From Gordionus sp. m RMFG-2023 (Eukaryota > Nematomorpha > Gordioida > Chordodea > Parachordodidae), in NCBI RefSeq assembly GCF_954871325.1, contig NC_088779.1, positions 8,434,846 to 8,498,845 of the forward strand: a stretch of 64,000 nucleotides of DNA, written 5' to 3'. The notes under the pieces are model-generated. The model worked only from the letters and a program-made list of their open reading frames with translations, was not told the DNA's origin and made no database searches. Positions 1 through 13,284 of this stretch are shown here, piece by piece. Each line of letters starts with the position of its first letter. Within the stretch, counting starts at the first letter, position 1. Both the position numbers and the translations under genes were made by a program.

Positions 1-1205
1 ACTTTTAAGCTACTTTTTTTAAAAAAAATTTAAAAACAAGTGAAATAAATTTTCTTTTTTTTTGCTTATAATATAAATGTATAATAAATAATATATAAAA
101 ATCAACATTTATAAATATAAAAATATAGTTAGTTTAGATTATAAAAAAATAAGCAATATAAATAAATATTTATTTTAATTTGTTGCATTTTAATAATAAT
201 ATCATTTCAATATTATCATCCCCAAGTCTAGAGCGACCATCAGAAAGTATAAGCTTTGCTTTACTAAATAATCTCTCGACACTAGCACTTGAGGGCAAGG
301 AAGCTCTGAAAATATTTAATCAGATCAATTTATAAATATAAATAAGTTTTTACCTTCTGTTATGTGTCCAAAATCTGCCGGTGTACATACACATAAGATA
401 TATCTGATAACTACCATTAGAGCATCTTTCATCACTTTGAAGTTGTCGGCTATTTTATTCATAAGTGTCTGGCGACATAAAACTGTTGTGCCAGGGGATA
501 AAGTTTTAATCATCATAGTAAATGATGGATTACACACCAAGGACAATGGCTGAACTGTGTCAATAATAAAATCAACAATTACTTTATCAGCCAATTTTTG
601 TGAAATATTGGCATGTTTATTATCAGTTAATTTGGTTTGGATAGTATTTGTCTTTTTGAATTCAGATTCTCTTATACCAAATTTTTTTATATGTTTCTCT
701 ATTTCCTTATAGCAATTGGCGTGAACAGTCTAATAAAATAAATAATATTATAATGTAAAAATAACAGTTTAACTTTAGGTGTTTCTTCAGGTTATAGCTA
801 CTCGATTGATTTGATGATATTTTTTTTTTACATTTTTAAGCAAAGGAATTTGAATCCAGATTTTGTTTTAATATTTATTTAAAAAAATTTTTCAAATCTA
901 GGGAATGGGAAATCGTTATTAGAGCTATTAAGTACATTTTCTTCCATTGAATCTTCCATGTCTGAATCACTTTCAAGGATTTGTATATCCATGGGCGATG
1001 CCATTTTAGATTATTAACAGAGATTGAAAATATAAATTAAAAATTGAAAATATATTTAAATATCAAAATTAAATAATAAATTATAAAAATTATAATTAAT
1101 TATGATAATATATTTAAATTTTCATGTTTATACTTACATTCATTATATTTTTTAAAAGTAGCGAAGTAGCAGCGCGCTAAAAAATTAAATATTTTTAAAA
1201 AAAGC
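1..1205 (-). mobile_element. hAT transposon remnant, catalytic core missing
   Basis: Three separated pieces of a ZBED-type hAT transposase can be read on the minus strand. An N-terminal piece starts at an ATG at 1004-1002 and is rich in acidic residues. A middle piece (about 720-350) contains TVQPLSLVCNPSFTMMIKTL and CVCTPADFGH, the region that normally leads into the RNase-H-like core. The C-terminal dimerisation motif follows at about 298-190 (SSASVERLFSKAKLILSDGR). The catalytic core between middle and C-terminal pieces is absent, so this copy cannot encode an active enzyme. The sequence near 1140-1205 resembles the inverted complement of the first bases of the window (AGCTACTTTTT-like), suggesting terminal inverted repeats. 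The left end may lie just outside the window. Confidence 0.75.
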
Positions 1206-2004
1206 TACATCAATTAACTTAGTCGGATGTTTTTCGTTTTAAAATTTTTTTTGTAAAGTATGATTAGACTGGTGGAAAACTTACTAAGAGCAAATTTTCG
1301 AAATTAAATTAATCATAGTAAGAAATCTAGATTTGGGATAAAATTAATAATATTTTAATTTAATGATATCTTATTTGCTTAGGATTGCTCGTTTTAAAGA
1401 AAAACATGAAATAAGGTAAATGAATCCTAAATTTTTTGAATATGTTAAATGGGGAAGATTTAAGATATATATTTATTGTTTATATTTATATCCTTGATTT
1501 ATTAAAATTTGATTTTATTTTAATATTTTAATAGAACAAATCTTGTACAAGTGAATGTCAGGATCAATTTCAAATATTGAATGAGAGGTAAAATACTGTT
1601 CTACATTTTATTTGATTTGAAATTACCACTGACATAAATCGAGAAATCATCAACTATTGAACTAATTCTAGTTAGACCTCAATATACTTTGCCATTAAAT
1701 TAATAGGTTTTAGAAGTATCTGAGATGAAAAGATATGTTTATGTATTTGTATTAAACCGAATATTTTTATATTAATGTCAATTATTGGAGTTGTTATAAA
1801 ATATTTTTTAAATTTATTATCTGATTATTAATATTGATACATGATATTACTTAAAAATTTTTATATACCTTAACACTCTTTAAAAAATGAATCCAGATTA
1901 GATATGATATAATTTTATAAAATTTAATAAATATACAGTTGATTAGTCATTTTGAACTCGGCTTACAATATTTAATTTGTTAATTTTCAAATAATATATG
2001 ATTA
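1206..2004. other. Intergenic, no gene seen
   Basis: A+T-rich sequence between the hAT remnant and the Tigger element. I see no extended open frame, repeat or RNA gene here. Confidence 0.6.
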
Positions 2005-4961
2005 CAGTCAAAACCGTTTAATTGCGAAAGCTTGGGACCGAAATATTTAAAAATTTCGCAATTATCCGATTTTTCGCAATTATACGATTAAAATTCAACA
2101 ATTTATTTATTAAAAATCAGTTTGTGTTTTTTTATAAAGATATTTATCATCTATATATATTTTAATCATATAAGCCATCAAACTTTGCAATAAATACAAT
2201 TTTTAATTAATGTAACCAACTATATATTTTAATTTGAATAAGTTATTTAACGAATAAAAAACTAAATTTTAAAAATTTATCTTATTTGTTGAAACATATG
2301 ATCATAGCTTTTTTTCTTCCCACCAATAATCCTATATTTTTATCGTCAATTCATCAAGTTATTATTTTATAAAAAGTATTCAATTAATTTCGATCAATCA
2401 AATAATATTAAAATCTGAACCACTTGAAAGTAATGTGATATATTTTGATATATATATTTATATTTTCTCTAGATCTAGACATGATTATAGACAGAAAGGA
2501 ACAAATAAAATAAGACTTTTAATTATAAAAAGATTGTAATTATTTATGTATTAGCATTATAGTTGTTAATAAATTATTTTTTATTGAATAAAATTATAAT
2601 TAAATTTGTTTACTTGATTTTATCTCATTTTTTATTTAAGATATGTAAGAATTAAAGCAAAAAAAAGCTTTTGTGAAAGATAATAACATTTTTTCCTTTA
2701 CAATACCCCTAATATTTATTTCCATTAATTTTAACTACTTTTGTCATTTTACCTTCATTAAATTTACTGAAATATAATTTTACACAAATATATTATCACT
2801 TTTTAAATTCTAATTTATTATTAAAGCCAAATTTTAAAATATTTTGCCTAAAAAATTGGAAACAATAAGATTAATATAAAAGAATTTAAGTTTATTAAGT
2901 GTTTTGTTTTCATTCACATGATATTTGATTTAAAATCCTGTGCCTATTCAAATCTTATGAATTCTAATATTATAAATGTAAATGTATTAACAGACCATGC
3001 TGGAATGAAAGTTTATTAATGCTTTATAACATAAGATTTTATTTGAACTAATTTTATTATACATGCATCACAATTATTATAAAGTAATGTAAGATTTAAT
3101 AAAAATATTTTGTGATAAGAGTTTGGCTAGACTCTGGAGTAAATAATTCTTTTTCCACTATATTCTCTAGCTTTCTTAGTGAATCTTGATCCCTTAGATG
3201 TTTATGAGCATATTCAAGAAAAGTATAATAACCATTAAGAGCCTGATTTTTTGTAATTAAATGATCAGATATCTCTAGGTTCCCTCCTTCGTCATTCTCG
3301 GAGCTTTCATAACCTTCTATAAAAAATAATATTAATTAAAATTTTAAGTAATTAAACCTTCCAACTCTAATCTTATCTGATTACAAATATCCTGATCATC
3401 TAAAATTCCATGGCAGCTAGCATCATCATCGTGTAACCCATATTCTTCAAATATGGGATCAAATTCATCTTCTTCGTTGTCAGTTAATGCTATATCATCC
3501 TCCGATTCCCAATCAAATGCCATAGACTTATCAAAAAATTTAGCTTCAATAAAACACTTTATGATTGTGGTACTTGTCACCCCACCCCATGCAAATTTTA
3601 TAAGATAGAGGCTATCATAAAGTGTAAATCTTTTATAAAAAAGAGGTGGTGTCATTTCCTTCCATCAATGTTATCATTTTTCTTATGATACCCTTTCTAT
3701 AATGACATTTAAAGGATCTAATTGCACCCATGTCCAAAGGTTGAATTAATGATGTTGTATTTGCTGGTAAAAAAATTAATTTTATATTGTTAAATGTTAA
3801 TTTTGTTTTGTGACAAGATGCATTGTCACAAAACAATAAAATTTTCTTCTTTAATGAGGAATTCTCCATTCTTTAAGAATATCTTCAAAAGTTGAGGTTG
3901 TCATCCAGCTGCTTTTATTGGAGTTTTTTTATTTTTAAAGCACCTAGGGTTTTTAAATTTCCCTACAACATATAACTTTTTATCAGATCCATCCCCATTT
4001 ATGATAAATAGAACTGTGACCTTTTCCTTGTCTGGTTTGAAGCCCAGTGGTTGAGTTCCACTAAATTCCATTGTGCCCTTTTGTAATGCTCGGTAGTATA
4101 GTCCTGTCTCATCACAATTGTAAATATTACTCCTTTGATAATTTTTAATCAGAGATGGGAGTGTATTTCTGCTCCATTTTGCATTAATAATATCGGCACT
4201 CCCCTTTCATTGCAAACATTATGAAAATTTATATTCTGTCTTTTCCTAAATCTCTGCAACAAGCTGCTAGTAGGAATGCCTATAATTTATATATATATAT
4301 TATAAAAACTTATAATTACCTTCATTGAATGTTTGGCTAAAAAACATAGCCTTTTCTAACATCACTGGCCCATTTAGACTGCAATTTTTACTTCGCATTT
4401 GGGTAAACCAAACCAATAAAGCTGCTTCTGTCTTTGGGTATAACAACTCATTCTAACTCTTTTAGTTGTAGGAGGTTTATTCCTTAGAAATTGTGAGCAT
4501 AGATTTTATTTATTCGCTATTAAACGGTAGATTGTCGAGACGTGGCAATTGTAATTTGATGCTAATTGTGTTTTTGATGTAGTGTTTAATTTATCAATTA
4601 TTTCTTTTTTATGCTTCAGGGTTAATGTTTGGAATGATTTTTTTACCATTTTTATATTAATTTCTGGCGTGGAAATGAATGAATGAATGAATGAATGGAA
4701 AAAGGTCAAATATAAAAATGATGAATAATTTTTTTCGATAAATTTTTTTTATTTTTTCACTTATCCGATTAAATTAACGTTATTGTTATATAAATGGGAC
4801 CTGAAAAATTTTGCAATTATCCGATATTTCGCAATTAACCGATTCGCAATTATAAATGTAATTTAACATTATACCATATAAATTATTATCAAAATCGCGG
4901 GGTTTTTTCGCATTTAAAAGATTTTGCACTTAAGCGATATGCAATTAAACGGTTTTGACTG
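2005..4961 (-). mobile_element. Tigger/pogo-type DNA transposon with intact ends
   Basis: The element starts CAGTCAAAACCGTTTAATTG at 2005. The last 21 bases before 4962 are its exact reverse complement, giving a 21-bp perfect terminal inverted repeat. It is flanked by TA on both sides (2003-2004 and 4962-4963), the target duplication of the Tc1/mariner-pogo superfamily. Just inside both ends lie several GCAATT(A)-CCGAT motifs, repeated in the same orientation at each end (2050-2090 and 4810-4855). The interior carries a decayed pogo-type transposase on the minus strand. The length (2957 bp) and the intact ends mark a full-length, fairly recent copy. Confidence 0.9.
3130..4649 (-). pseudogene. 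Tigger/jerky-type transposase, decayed
   Basis: The parts are recognisable in order on the minus strand. A psq-type helix-turn-helix starts at the ATG at 4649-4647 (LTLKHKKEIIDKLNTTSK). A CENP-B/Tc5-type DNA-binding domain lies at about 4450-4320 (LNGPVMLEKAMFFSQTF). The DDE_1 catalytic region holds the first aspartate in NCDETGLYYRAL (about 4120-4085), the second in LFCDNASCHK (about 3830-3800) and the third in SLIQPLDMGAI (about 3760-3730). An acidic C-terminal tail runs to about 3130. The frame is interrupted, with a stop after the Tc5-like piece's upstream linker and a frame change between KTPIKAAG (about 3920) and the LFCDNASCHK segment. The catalytic residues themselves are still present. 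Function if whole: cut-and-paste transposase recognising the 21-bp ends. Confidence 0.85.
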
Positions 4962-5230
4962 TATATATTTAATTAGGGTTAAATAATAATTTAAATAATA
5001 AAAGTCAATTACAACTGTTAAAACGAAATTAATATTTAGTGAGTTATTGATATTATATTTTTAATACAGAATTTGATTGCAAGCTGTCATAGTGAAAATA
5101 TAATTTATATGTATTAATCTAATCTAATAATTAAAATAATATTCATTTAATAAAAATTTAAATAGTCTTATTTTCTAAATAATAAAATTATATCTATATA
5201 TTACTTAATGGAATTATAAAAGAAATCATT

Positions 5231-5371
5231 CAGTGGGCATTCAAAAAAATTTATTTTTAGTTCAAGGGGATATTAAGGAGCCATTAAAAAATTTTTTTTG
5301 CTTCAGGGTGCTATTCAATTTTCAGAGAGCTCGAGCCCCTGCGCGCTCCTCCCCCCTAGCGACGCCACTGT
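5231..5371. repeat. Short hAT-type MITE (CAGTGG ends)
   Basis: The segment begins CAGTGGGCATTC and ends TAGCGACGCCACTG, so both ends read CAGTGG inward. The GC-rich right end (GCGCGCTCC and a C-run) contrasts with the surrounding A+T-rich DNA. I found no clear 8-bp duplication, so the left boundary is uncertain. Related ends occur at 48503-48541 and 58279-58405. Confidence 0.5.
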
Positions 5372-5399
5372 TTATTCCTGTTCCCTGTCTAATAGTGTT

Positions 5400-5875
5400 A
5401 AAAAAATTCGATAGCCGATTTTTATAAAATTGCTAAATCAAAATTTTTGGCAATAATCATATAAGCCTTGAGATTTTGCCAAATGTTTGCCATTATTTGA
5501 CCAAATATTGAAACTTAGTAATAATTTTTTGATAAAATCTAAATTTAACAGTTATTTAAAGGTTTTAAAAACATTAGGTCTATCTACAATATCAATATTA
5601 CTATTAAATTTTTTATTGTTAAATTTAATAGTTGTCATTAAATTAAAGATACTACAGTGATGTCGTGATCACGATTCAAACCTAGGTTAAAGCTACAATA
5701 ATTTATACTAATGTTGTCAAACGGCCTAATTTAAATCGATTTTTAAAAACGCCCCGATATTTTAACCAAAAAAATGTCATGTAATTTAAGATTTAAAAAT
5801 AGAGGTCTAAACCTTTCTGTCAACTAAAAAAAATTTAAAGGTTATATAATATAATTTTAACTTAAAATTTTTATC
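5400..5875. repeat. MITE-A fragments (two partial copies)
   Basis: 5403-5500 and 5711-5830 both carry the interior signature of the common MITE-A family: AGCCGATTTTTA-like sequence, then (T)AATC-TGGAGATTTTGCCAA-like sequence. Each represents only one arm. Confidence 0.55.
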
Positions 5876-7060
5876 GAGCTGTTTTAAAAAATCAACCCTA
5901 ATCTGCCCATATATTCAACATCTCTCCTCTTTTTCACACATCTCTTTCTATTAGTATTCTTTCCATCACCTCCGCCTAAGGTCTCTCGAACTATTAAATC
6001 CTTGCCTCTACTCTCTTTATTAATATTAATATTTACTCTACAAAAATAACTTGTTACATTAATAAATAACTGTCTAAAATGCAAAAAGTTATTTATCATA
6101 TAACAAGAGACAAAATGTAACAATTATAGATACTCAAATGTAATCGATATGTGATAGTTACCGATCTTTACAAAGGAAAATGTGTAATATAAACCTAAGG
6201 ACATCATTAATTCAATGACATATGTCATTGCATTTTTAAATTCAGAAACATATATATTAACAAATGATTGAAGCAACCCAGTTAAAATCTTGGCCTCCAT
6301 TTTCAGCTTAACAATGGACAGTATTTATCACGTATTGCACTCAGGTCCGAGATATGGTCCATCCTATTCACTGCAAATCTTTAAAATTTCACGACTCTAG
6401 ACACTGCCAACATCAAAATATCCAAAAACTTAAAAAGAATACAAGCCTTAAAAAGACAACATTCGATGCTATCTAGAACCTTTAGGTCTTGACAAACATT
6501 ACTAGTAGACCCATTATTTTACACTAATCCCACGGGAGATTAATATGCCTTTTGCATGGGATTACTTGTTTATAAATCTATTATAATAAAAATAGACTCT
6601 TCTCTGCCAAAAAAAAAGAGAAAAATAAATATTTACCATAAACAATGCATTCAGGCTATCAGCTCCAATTTGGATAACTTCGGTCACCATGCCCTATTCT
6701 AACAATAATAAGAAAATATTCACAATCTTGACTCCAAAATTTTTTTTTATGCTATATCAAAGTGTGATTCCATTTAGCATTAGAAAATTATTTTTAAAAT
6801 CTATTTTCGTTTTCTTAACTTCTTACTTAATTTTTTTACTTTTGTGTCATTTTTATTTTATTTTCTTACATTTATTTTGTATAATCATTAATATCATTCA
6901 TTAAATTGTTTTATCCAAAATATTCAAAATAAACTATTTAATTCAATATTTATACATTATACAAAAGCAGCCTTAAAAAAATATTTATTTTATTAAATCT
7001 ATATCTATTATATATCATATAAAATAATATATTTTGTTATATAAAATATTATATTTAAAA
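5876..7060. other. No gene identified
   Basis: Open frames here are short and low-complexity. The less A+T-rich part (6280-6560) could be an old retroelement or unique sequence, but no domain is recognisable on either strand. Confidence 0.5.
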
Positions 7061-7111
7061 ATGATTGCCACGTTGATTTTTATTTGCTTTTGCTATAATT
7101 TTGCTTTCAAG
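7061..7111 (+). other. Possible signal-peptide exon
   Basis: An ATG opens a 17-codon frame, MIATLIFICFCYNFAFK, that looks like a hydrophobic signal peptide. It ends at AAG followed by GTTAGT, a plausible splice donor. The phase does not fit the first exon of the aldo-keto reductase downstream, and no partner exon was found, so this may be coincidence. Confidence 0.2.
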
Positions 7112-7389
7112 GTTAGTATTTAACAAGAAGTAATCGATCCTCTATTTTCCAAATATATGATTTGACTTTCACTGAATAAACCTTTCTTTGTGTCAATGAG
7201 TGAGATGGACGGTACACATAATGAGTTATTAAAGAATAGGAAATAATCAGATTAAAAATTTGCTTGCATACGTATAAAGATTTTCCCATTTACTCCTTCA
7301 TTTAATTTGTTAGCAATATTTAAAAATTCCATGATTAATTGTTTGTCTTAAATTTTGAGATTTAGGTCCAAATCCACGTTTTTTCGGTT

Positions 7390-7475
7390 TATACAAATGA
7401 TCATTATCATATTATGAATATGACTGATTATTATCATTTTATGAATATGACTGATTGTTATCATTCCATATCTGT
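7390..7475. repeat. Short tandem repeat, about 27-bp unit
   Basis: Roughly three imperfect copies of a unit containing ATTATCATTTTATGAATATG. No gene is seen between 7112 and 8134. Confidence 0.6.
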
Positions 7476-8134
7476 AAATAATGTTACCAAATATTTTTGC
7501 TTAATTGGTTGCTATATTTGTTCATTTTCAACTTCTTATGATATTAGTTTGATCAAATTCAATTTCGTTGGTTGGTAAAACCAGTTGGAGAGGCAGTTTC
7601 TTTATTTTACTTCAATATTTTTTTTTAAATTTAAGATGTAGTGTAGCAATGAGCATTTACATAACAAAGTGGTCTAAACTAAATCCATTGATTGTCTAAT
7701 TCAATGGGTGCCTTTAACGGTTTATCTAAAATTTGCACAAAAAAGGGAAGAGGGTGGGGGTTTGAGATGTTTCTTAGCAATAATTTACTTTTATTTTGTC
7801 CCTTTCTGAATATCCATGGGCGAATAATATTCTTCATATCATTTTGGGCATTTTTTTTGAAAAGAAAATTTTTTCTTAAAATTTTTTATTTCATTATTTA
7901 AAAAAAATTATTTCGCTTACCCCATTAAATAAATAAAATAAGAATATATTTTATTATGTGTATATTATTATTCGCTATTTATTTATATATTATAAAAATT
8001 ATTTTGAATAAAGTGAAATGTATTATAGTTTGTTTAGTAAATTAAAAATATTTACCCTGTCAAATTTGACATATTTAGCTCAGCACATTTATTCTAAATA
8101 ATTTTAATTTTACATGGTTTATTAAGTTGTTCAT

Positions 8135-11100
8135 ATGAACTTCGTATTATTAAATTCTGGTCATGTTATGCCTAAATTGGGATGTGAGATTGATGATTTT
8201 TTAATTTTGATACATAATATAAGTAGGAACATATCGTGTGAAAGCTTATGATATTCTGAAAAATGTAGTTGAAGCTGCTCTATTATCAGGATATCGACTA
8301 TTTGGTAATTTTAATTTTTTTAAAATAAAGTTTTCTCTATTTCTATTTCAATAATGATTATTATTTTTTATTTCTAAAGAATAATTTTTAATGAAATATA
8401 GCTCTACGATTTTTGGTATTGTTTTTTTTGATAAAAAAATGAAATACTTGTTTATTCTTCTCATTATTACTTAGATGCGTTTTAGATTATTGTGGTTGTA
8501 TAAAAATCTTTAAAATTTACAAATGTTTTAAAAGTAAGAAATTTAAAAATTTTAATGCTAAACTTTTTAGAATATTTTTTTGGCATATTTTTATATATGA
8601 AAAAAATCTTATTTCTTCTTTTTCAATAAGTGATGTATATAATATTTTTCCTTACAATTATTTTCTGATATGAGAATTTATTTTATGGGTTATATTTTTT
8701 GATTTAATTATTATTTGTATAAAAGTTATTTTTAAAATTGAAAATAAAAATTAAAAAATATCTGAAATAATAGCAAAGAAAATACTACAAAATAAAGTAT
8801 ATATTATATATACCTTAATTTAACACCACAGATACTGCAGAGAGCTATGGCAATGAACAAACTTTGGGTAAAATATTTGAAGAAATTTTACCAAAATATA
8901 ATCTTAAACGTTCTGACATATTTTTGACTTCAAAGTTAGGTTTATAAGATCTAGACAATTATATTGATATAAATAAACTATTTTTTAAATTATTTAGCCC
9001 CTCAAAGTCAAGGTCCAAATGCTTATCAATCAGTTTTAAATTCTTGCAAAAATCTTAAAACAGATTATATTGATCTTTATTTAATTCATTGGCCAGGAAC
9101 AAGTAAACTTAAGCCAGATGACCACAAAAACAAGTTTTTTTATCTATATTTATCAAATCTCCAAAGATAAATACCTTTTATTTTGAGCCCCCTTGGTTGA
9201 TTCTTCCCAGTCAACGTTTTATTATGAAAGCTTAATTGTTCTGTCTATTATCTATCTTTGTTGAGCAAAAGATAATTTTCCTTGACTATTTATCCTATCA
9301 AAATTTTATTGTATAATCAGATAATTTATCATTAATAATAGACTAATGATCTTCAGTTGGTTCATCTAATATTAGGCTAGAGATCTCCAGTAAGCTCTTT
9401 CTCATGGTTGTAGTGATTTTTTTTAATTATGATGTTTCTAGGCTATCAGGTTTTTTTTTAGGATTTACCCTTAGGGTGATTCAATGTCAAATCGACAACA
9501 ATCCGACAACCTCTTGATACATTGATTATATATGCAAAATTTATATAAATAAAATTTCAAAACTAGCTCAAATGGTCAAGAGTTCTAGGCTTTTAAAATC
9601 CAATTTAAATGTGATTTTGGTTCTAAAAATCTCAAATTACTTAAATATTTAGTCCAAATATATAAATTATATATCATTTTTTAACTTAATTAGGTTCTAA
9701 ATTGCAAAAACAAAAATTGCTGAAAATTGTCCAATATCACTTATATTTCCTAGAAAATTTTTTAAAGTAATATTGAAAATAATATCAATAGATGTTAGTG
9801 AAGCACACTTAAAATTTAAAACTGCTAAAAAGGAGGATTCAAGAATTGCTAACAATTTTATTGGAATATTGATGATATTTCCTTTATTTGTAGCGATTTT
9901 TTTTAAAAAAACTATTTAAATGCAAGTGTTTACTTTCCTAGATCTATAAATATTAATTTTTAAAATTTTCTAGGAGATATAAATGAAATTCACATTTATT
10001 TTATTTTTAGTGATTTAGAATGCTGACCTTTAAAATTTTTCAGTGTTGATATATTTCCATTGAAACAAAAATAAATTATTTTGAGCTTGCCTTACCTTTG
10101 AGACGATGAAACTTACCAGATATGTTTAATAATTTTTATCAATATTTAATATCATTAAGAAATAATTGTATAATAGACATTTTATATTATAAACAAATAG
10201 CTATTATAATATTTAAAAAATATATATTATAATTATTATATAATATAGCCCATTTTTTTTCACCATTCAATATTTTAGATTATCATTTCCTGAGGGTATC
10301 TATTACTTGTTCACCTGATATTTGCTACTATACCTACTATTATCTATCATTTGAATGATATTGTTAAAAATAATTAGATTTTAAAACTCGATCCTATATT
10401 TTTATCGTTTTAGGTTATTTTTATTTTATAAATAAATTAATGAAAGGAACTAATATACAATTTTTGCTGTAATGCTTAAAAAAATAGCTAAAGTCTACTT
10501 TTTTGTTATATTATCTGGAACATGAAAGATTTTTAAATAATTAACGTGGCACATTTTGCTAATTTTGTTAAAAGGGCTAGATTTAATCAATTTGTGAAAT
10601 GGTTATCTCAAATTTTGCCCAAAAATAAATTATTCAAGCTTGTTGAATTTTTTAAAAAAAAATGCAAACTATTGATATTTTTATTGCATTGGTTCAAAGA
10701 TAGATGGTACTTAAAAAATAATTATAAATATCGCATCTGTTTTTAGTAATATCGGAAAATATTGAATCGAATTGGTGAAAATTTGTGGATTGGCACCTCT
10801 CTAAAAATTATCATTTATGATAAAGGCAATAAAATAAAACAGTGTTTATTGGAAATTTTTTTTTTAAAAAACCTCTTTTTTTTTTATCTTTTTCAAACAT
10901 AAATACAGTTCCTTGTGAGAATTTAAGGTCTGAATTGGGCGGGTTCTAACCCGAAAAAAGATTTTTAAAACAGAAGTCTGTCCTGATTATTTTCCTAAAT
11001 ATTTAAAATTCACACGTCCATCGCCCCTCCCCCATTGTTTTTAAAAAAAATTGTCTAACCCTCCTGCTCACTCACCCAATGTTAAGATTTTTAAAAATCC

Positions 11101-12604
11101 CACGTTCGCCTGTAGGATGGGCAGGCAGGCTAAACACCTATCCATTGCTGACTTCTAGTAAGGATAGGGCGAATAATATAGTTTTTTTATATTCAGGCTG
11201 GATGTGAAATAAAAAAATTTCAAACTTAAAATTTTACCTCTGCATATCTTTCCTTATTTTACCGTATTTAATATTGCATAATAATTATATATCAAAAAAT
11301 ATTATTTCAAAAGATAGCGCTCTCTATATTTAGTTTATTTATATTCCCGTTATGAAAAATGAAATAATATTTAAATTCTTATTCACCATTTTAATTCTTA
11401 TTTAAATATTTAAATAAATTGGTAATAAACATACCTGCTGAGTTTTATCTCACAAAATGGGGTTAGTTCAAAATAACTCAATTTTGTTTTACCGAAAATA
11501 CATTTATCCAAGATTTTTTTTAATGAGAATTAAAGGACTTCACTTGAACTAAATGCTTATCTAAGCACTGTATTGAATCTTGAAGCCCCTAACTCCGAAT
11601 TCATCATAGAGAGAGCTCCAAACATAATTATTTAAGTTAGATTCAATGTAACTATCATTCGGTGATATTTCGCTCGTTTTTAAGTGGGCGTCAAAAATCT
11701 TGTTTTTGGTCGATTTGTCATGGAATAACCTCCCCACACTTGTAAGATTTATTATTTTTCAAATTATGATAATTGAGAGATTCTTGAATTTATAAAACAG
11801 AAATAAATTATTTTACTATTTAAAATTCAAAGAGAATCTAGGATTGCTAGTTGGTCATGCTTAGAACAGATGGTAAAGGAAGGTAGACTTAAAAATATTG
11901 GCGTTTCAAATTTCAACATCAATCATCTAGAAAATTTGGTTACTAATTGCACAATAAAACCTGCTGTTAACCAAGTATTCTAAAATGAATATAATACATT
12001 GTTTTAAAAATAAAGCCATTTAACAATTTATAGTTAAATACGAGGCAATTTTTTCTAAATTATTCATGATTTAAATAAAATATATTAATTACAATTCAAT
12101 ATAATCACTTTATTAAGACCGTCACTATACCAAACAAACAACAACTTTAATAACGTATTTTTTTCAATTAATCTTTATCTTTCCTCATAAAAATTTAAGG
12201 TCGAATTCCACCCGTACATATATCAAACTCAAAAAAAGCTTCTCGCCTATTGCCAATCCCCTAACCTAAACATTCAGCTTCAGTCTTATTCATCGTTAGG
12301 CGGACAAAATATCGATTCGAAAGAAACAACAGTTCAAAATCAACTTTTAAATGATTCAACACTTTTATCCTTAGCTAAAAATAATCATTTTGCTAAAAAT
12401 CCGGCCCAAATATTGCTCAAATGGTCTATTCAACATGGCTCCTGTGTTATCCCCAAATCTATACACCAATCTCGCGTTGAATCAAACGCGAAAATTTTTG
12501 ATTTTGAATTAACATCTCAAGAAATTGCGATTTTAGACGATATTCGAATTCGAGAGAATAAAAAAGATGTTCGATTTTGTTGGGATCCCAGCGAAGTTGT
12601 ATGA
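8135..12604 (+). CDS. Aldo-keto reductase (AKR), six exons, complete
   Basis: The likely product is a cytosolic NADPH-dependent carbonyl/aldehyde reductase of the AKR superfamily, 306 aa. Exons that keep frame through GT/AG junctions: 8135-8183, 8224-8304, 8832-8939, 8998-9133, 11833-11974, 12200-12604. The protein opens MNFVLLNSGHVMPKLGLGTY, the usual AKR start, which favours this ATG. The catalytic tetrad is visible: Asp44 and Tyr49 (RLFDTAESYGNE), Lys78 (TSKL) and His110 (LIHWPG). The cofactor-binding motifs GVSNFN (148-153) and IPKSIHQSRVESN (256-268) are present. Length matches the family (about 300-330 aa). Intron 4 is 2.7 kb and holds only repeats. AATAAA signals follow the stop codon. 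The substrate cannot be read from sequence. Confidence 0.93.
9134..11832. other. AKR intron 4, repeat-bearing
   Basis: This 2.7-kb intron contains a GC-richer segment at about 10935-11158. It begins with an inverted GGGCGGGTTCTAACCC-like motif and ends CCATTGCTGACTTCTA. A similar end (CATTGCTGACC) recurs at 45132-45145, suggesting a short inverted-repeat transposon family. No coding sequence is seen. Confidence 0.5.
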
Positions 12605-12800
12605 AAGATACTCAAGAAAAAAACCCATTAAATAGATTATACATTTATATGCTTGTGAATAAATTATATATTTATAAAAGGCATATTTGGAAACCTATGA
12701 AAAACATACTTCGGCTGCAAATATTCTTTCTTTTTAAGGCTACATTCAAATATGATTTTTTTGTTTGTTTTTATTTCTAATAAATTGTAAATAAACCTAT

Positions 12801-12902
12801 CATTTTTTCAAATATTTAAACGGTAAAATTTTTTAGATCCTATTTTTAGTAATTTTTTCAAATACTTAACCGGTAAATTTTTTTAGATCCTATTTTTAGT
12901 AA
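12801..12902. repeat. Tandem duplication, about 50-bp unit
   Basis: Two adjacent copies of a unit containing TTTTTTAGATCCTATTTTTA, just downstream of the AKR gene. The rest of 12605-13280 shows nothing else. Confidence 0.75.
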
Positions 12903-13284
12903 ATAAAATTACATTATACCTCATTATATTCGACCGATAGTTTGGGTAATTTACTGGTAGAGAAAATTATTTTCATAAGTAAAGTTAGAACCTGACCTTA
13001 ATCGAATTTATCAGAGTTTGAAAAAAAAAATTATATTTATCCAAACTACTAATATGATTTTACCTGAAGAAACGGTAAGGCAATTTTTCTTTTGAAAATA
13101 TTTATATTTTGTTGCATATGGATCGGCTGAAATTTTATTCATTATATAATTAAATACAATTACGAACAATATTAAATTAAAAATATATTTTAAAAAAACA
13201 AATAAGAATATTAAAAATTATATATATATATAAAATATATATTTTATAAAGAAAAACATTAAAACTAAAATAAATATATATTAA

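Noticed and set aside
8080-8134. An upstream coding extension of the AKR
   Set aside because: Stops lie directly upstream in frame, and the ATG at 8135 gives the normal AKR N-terminus.
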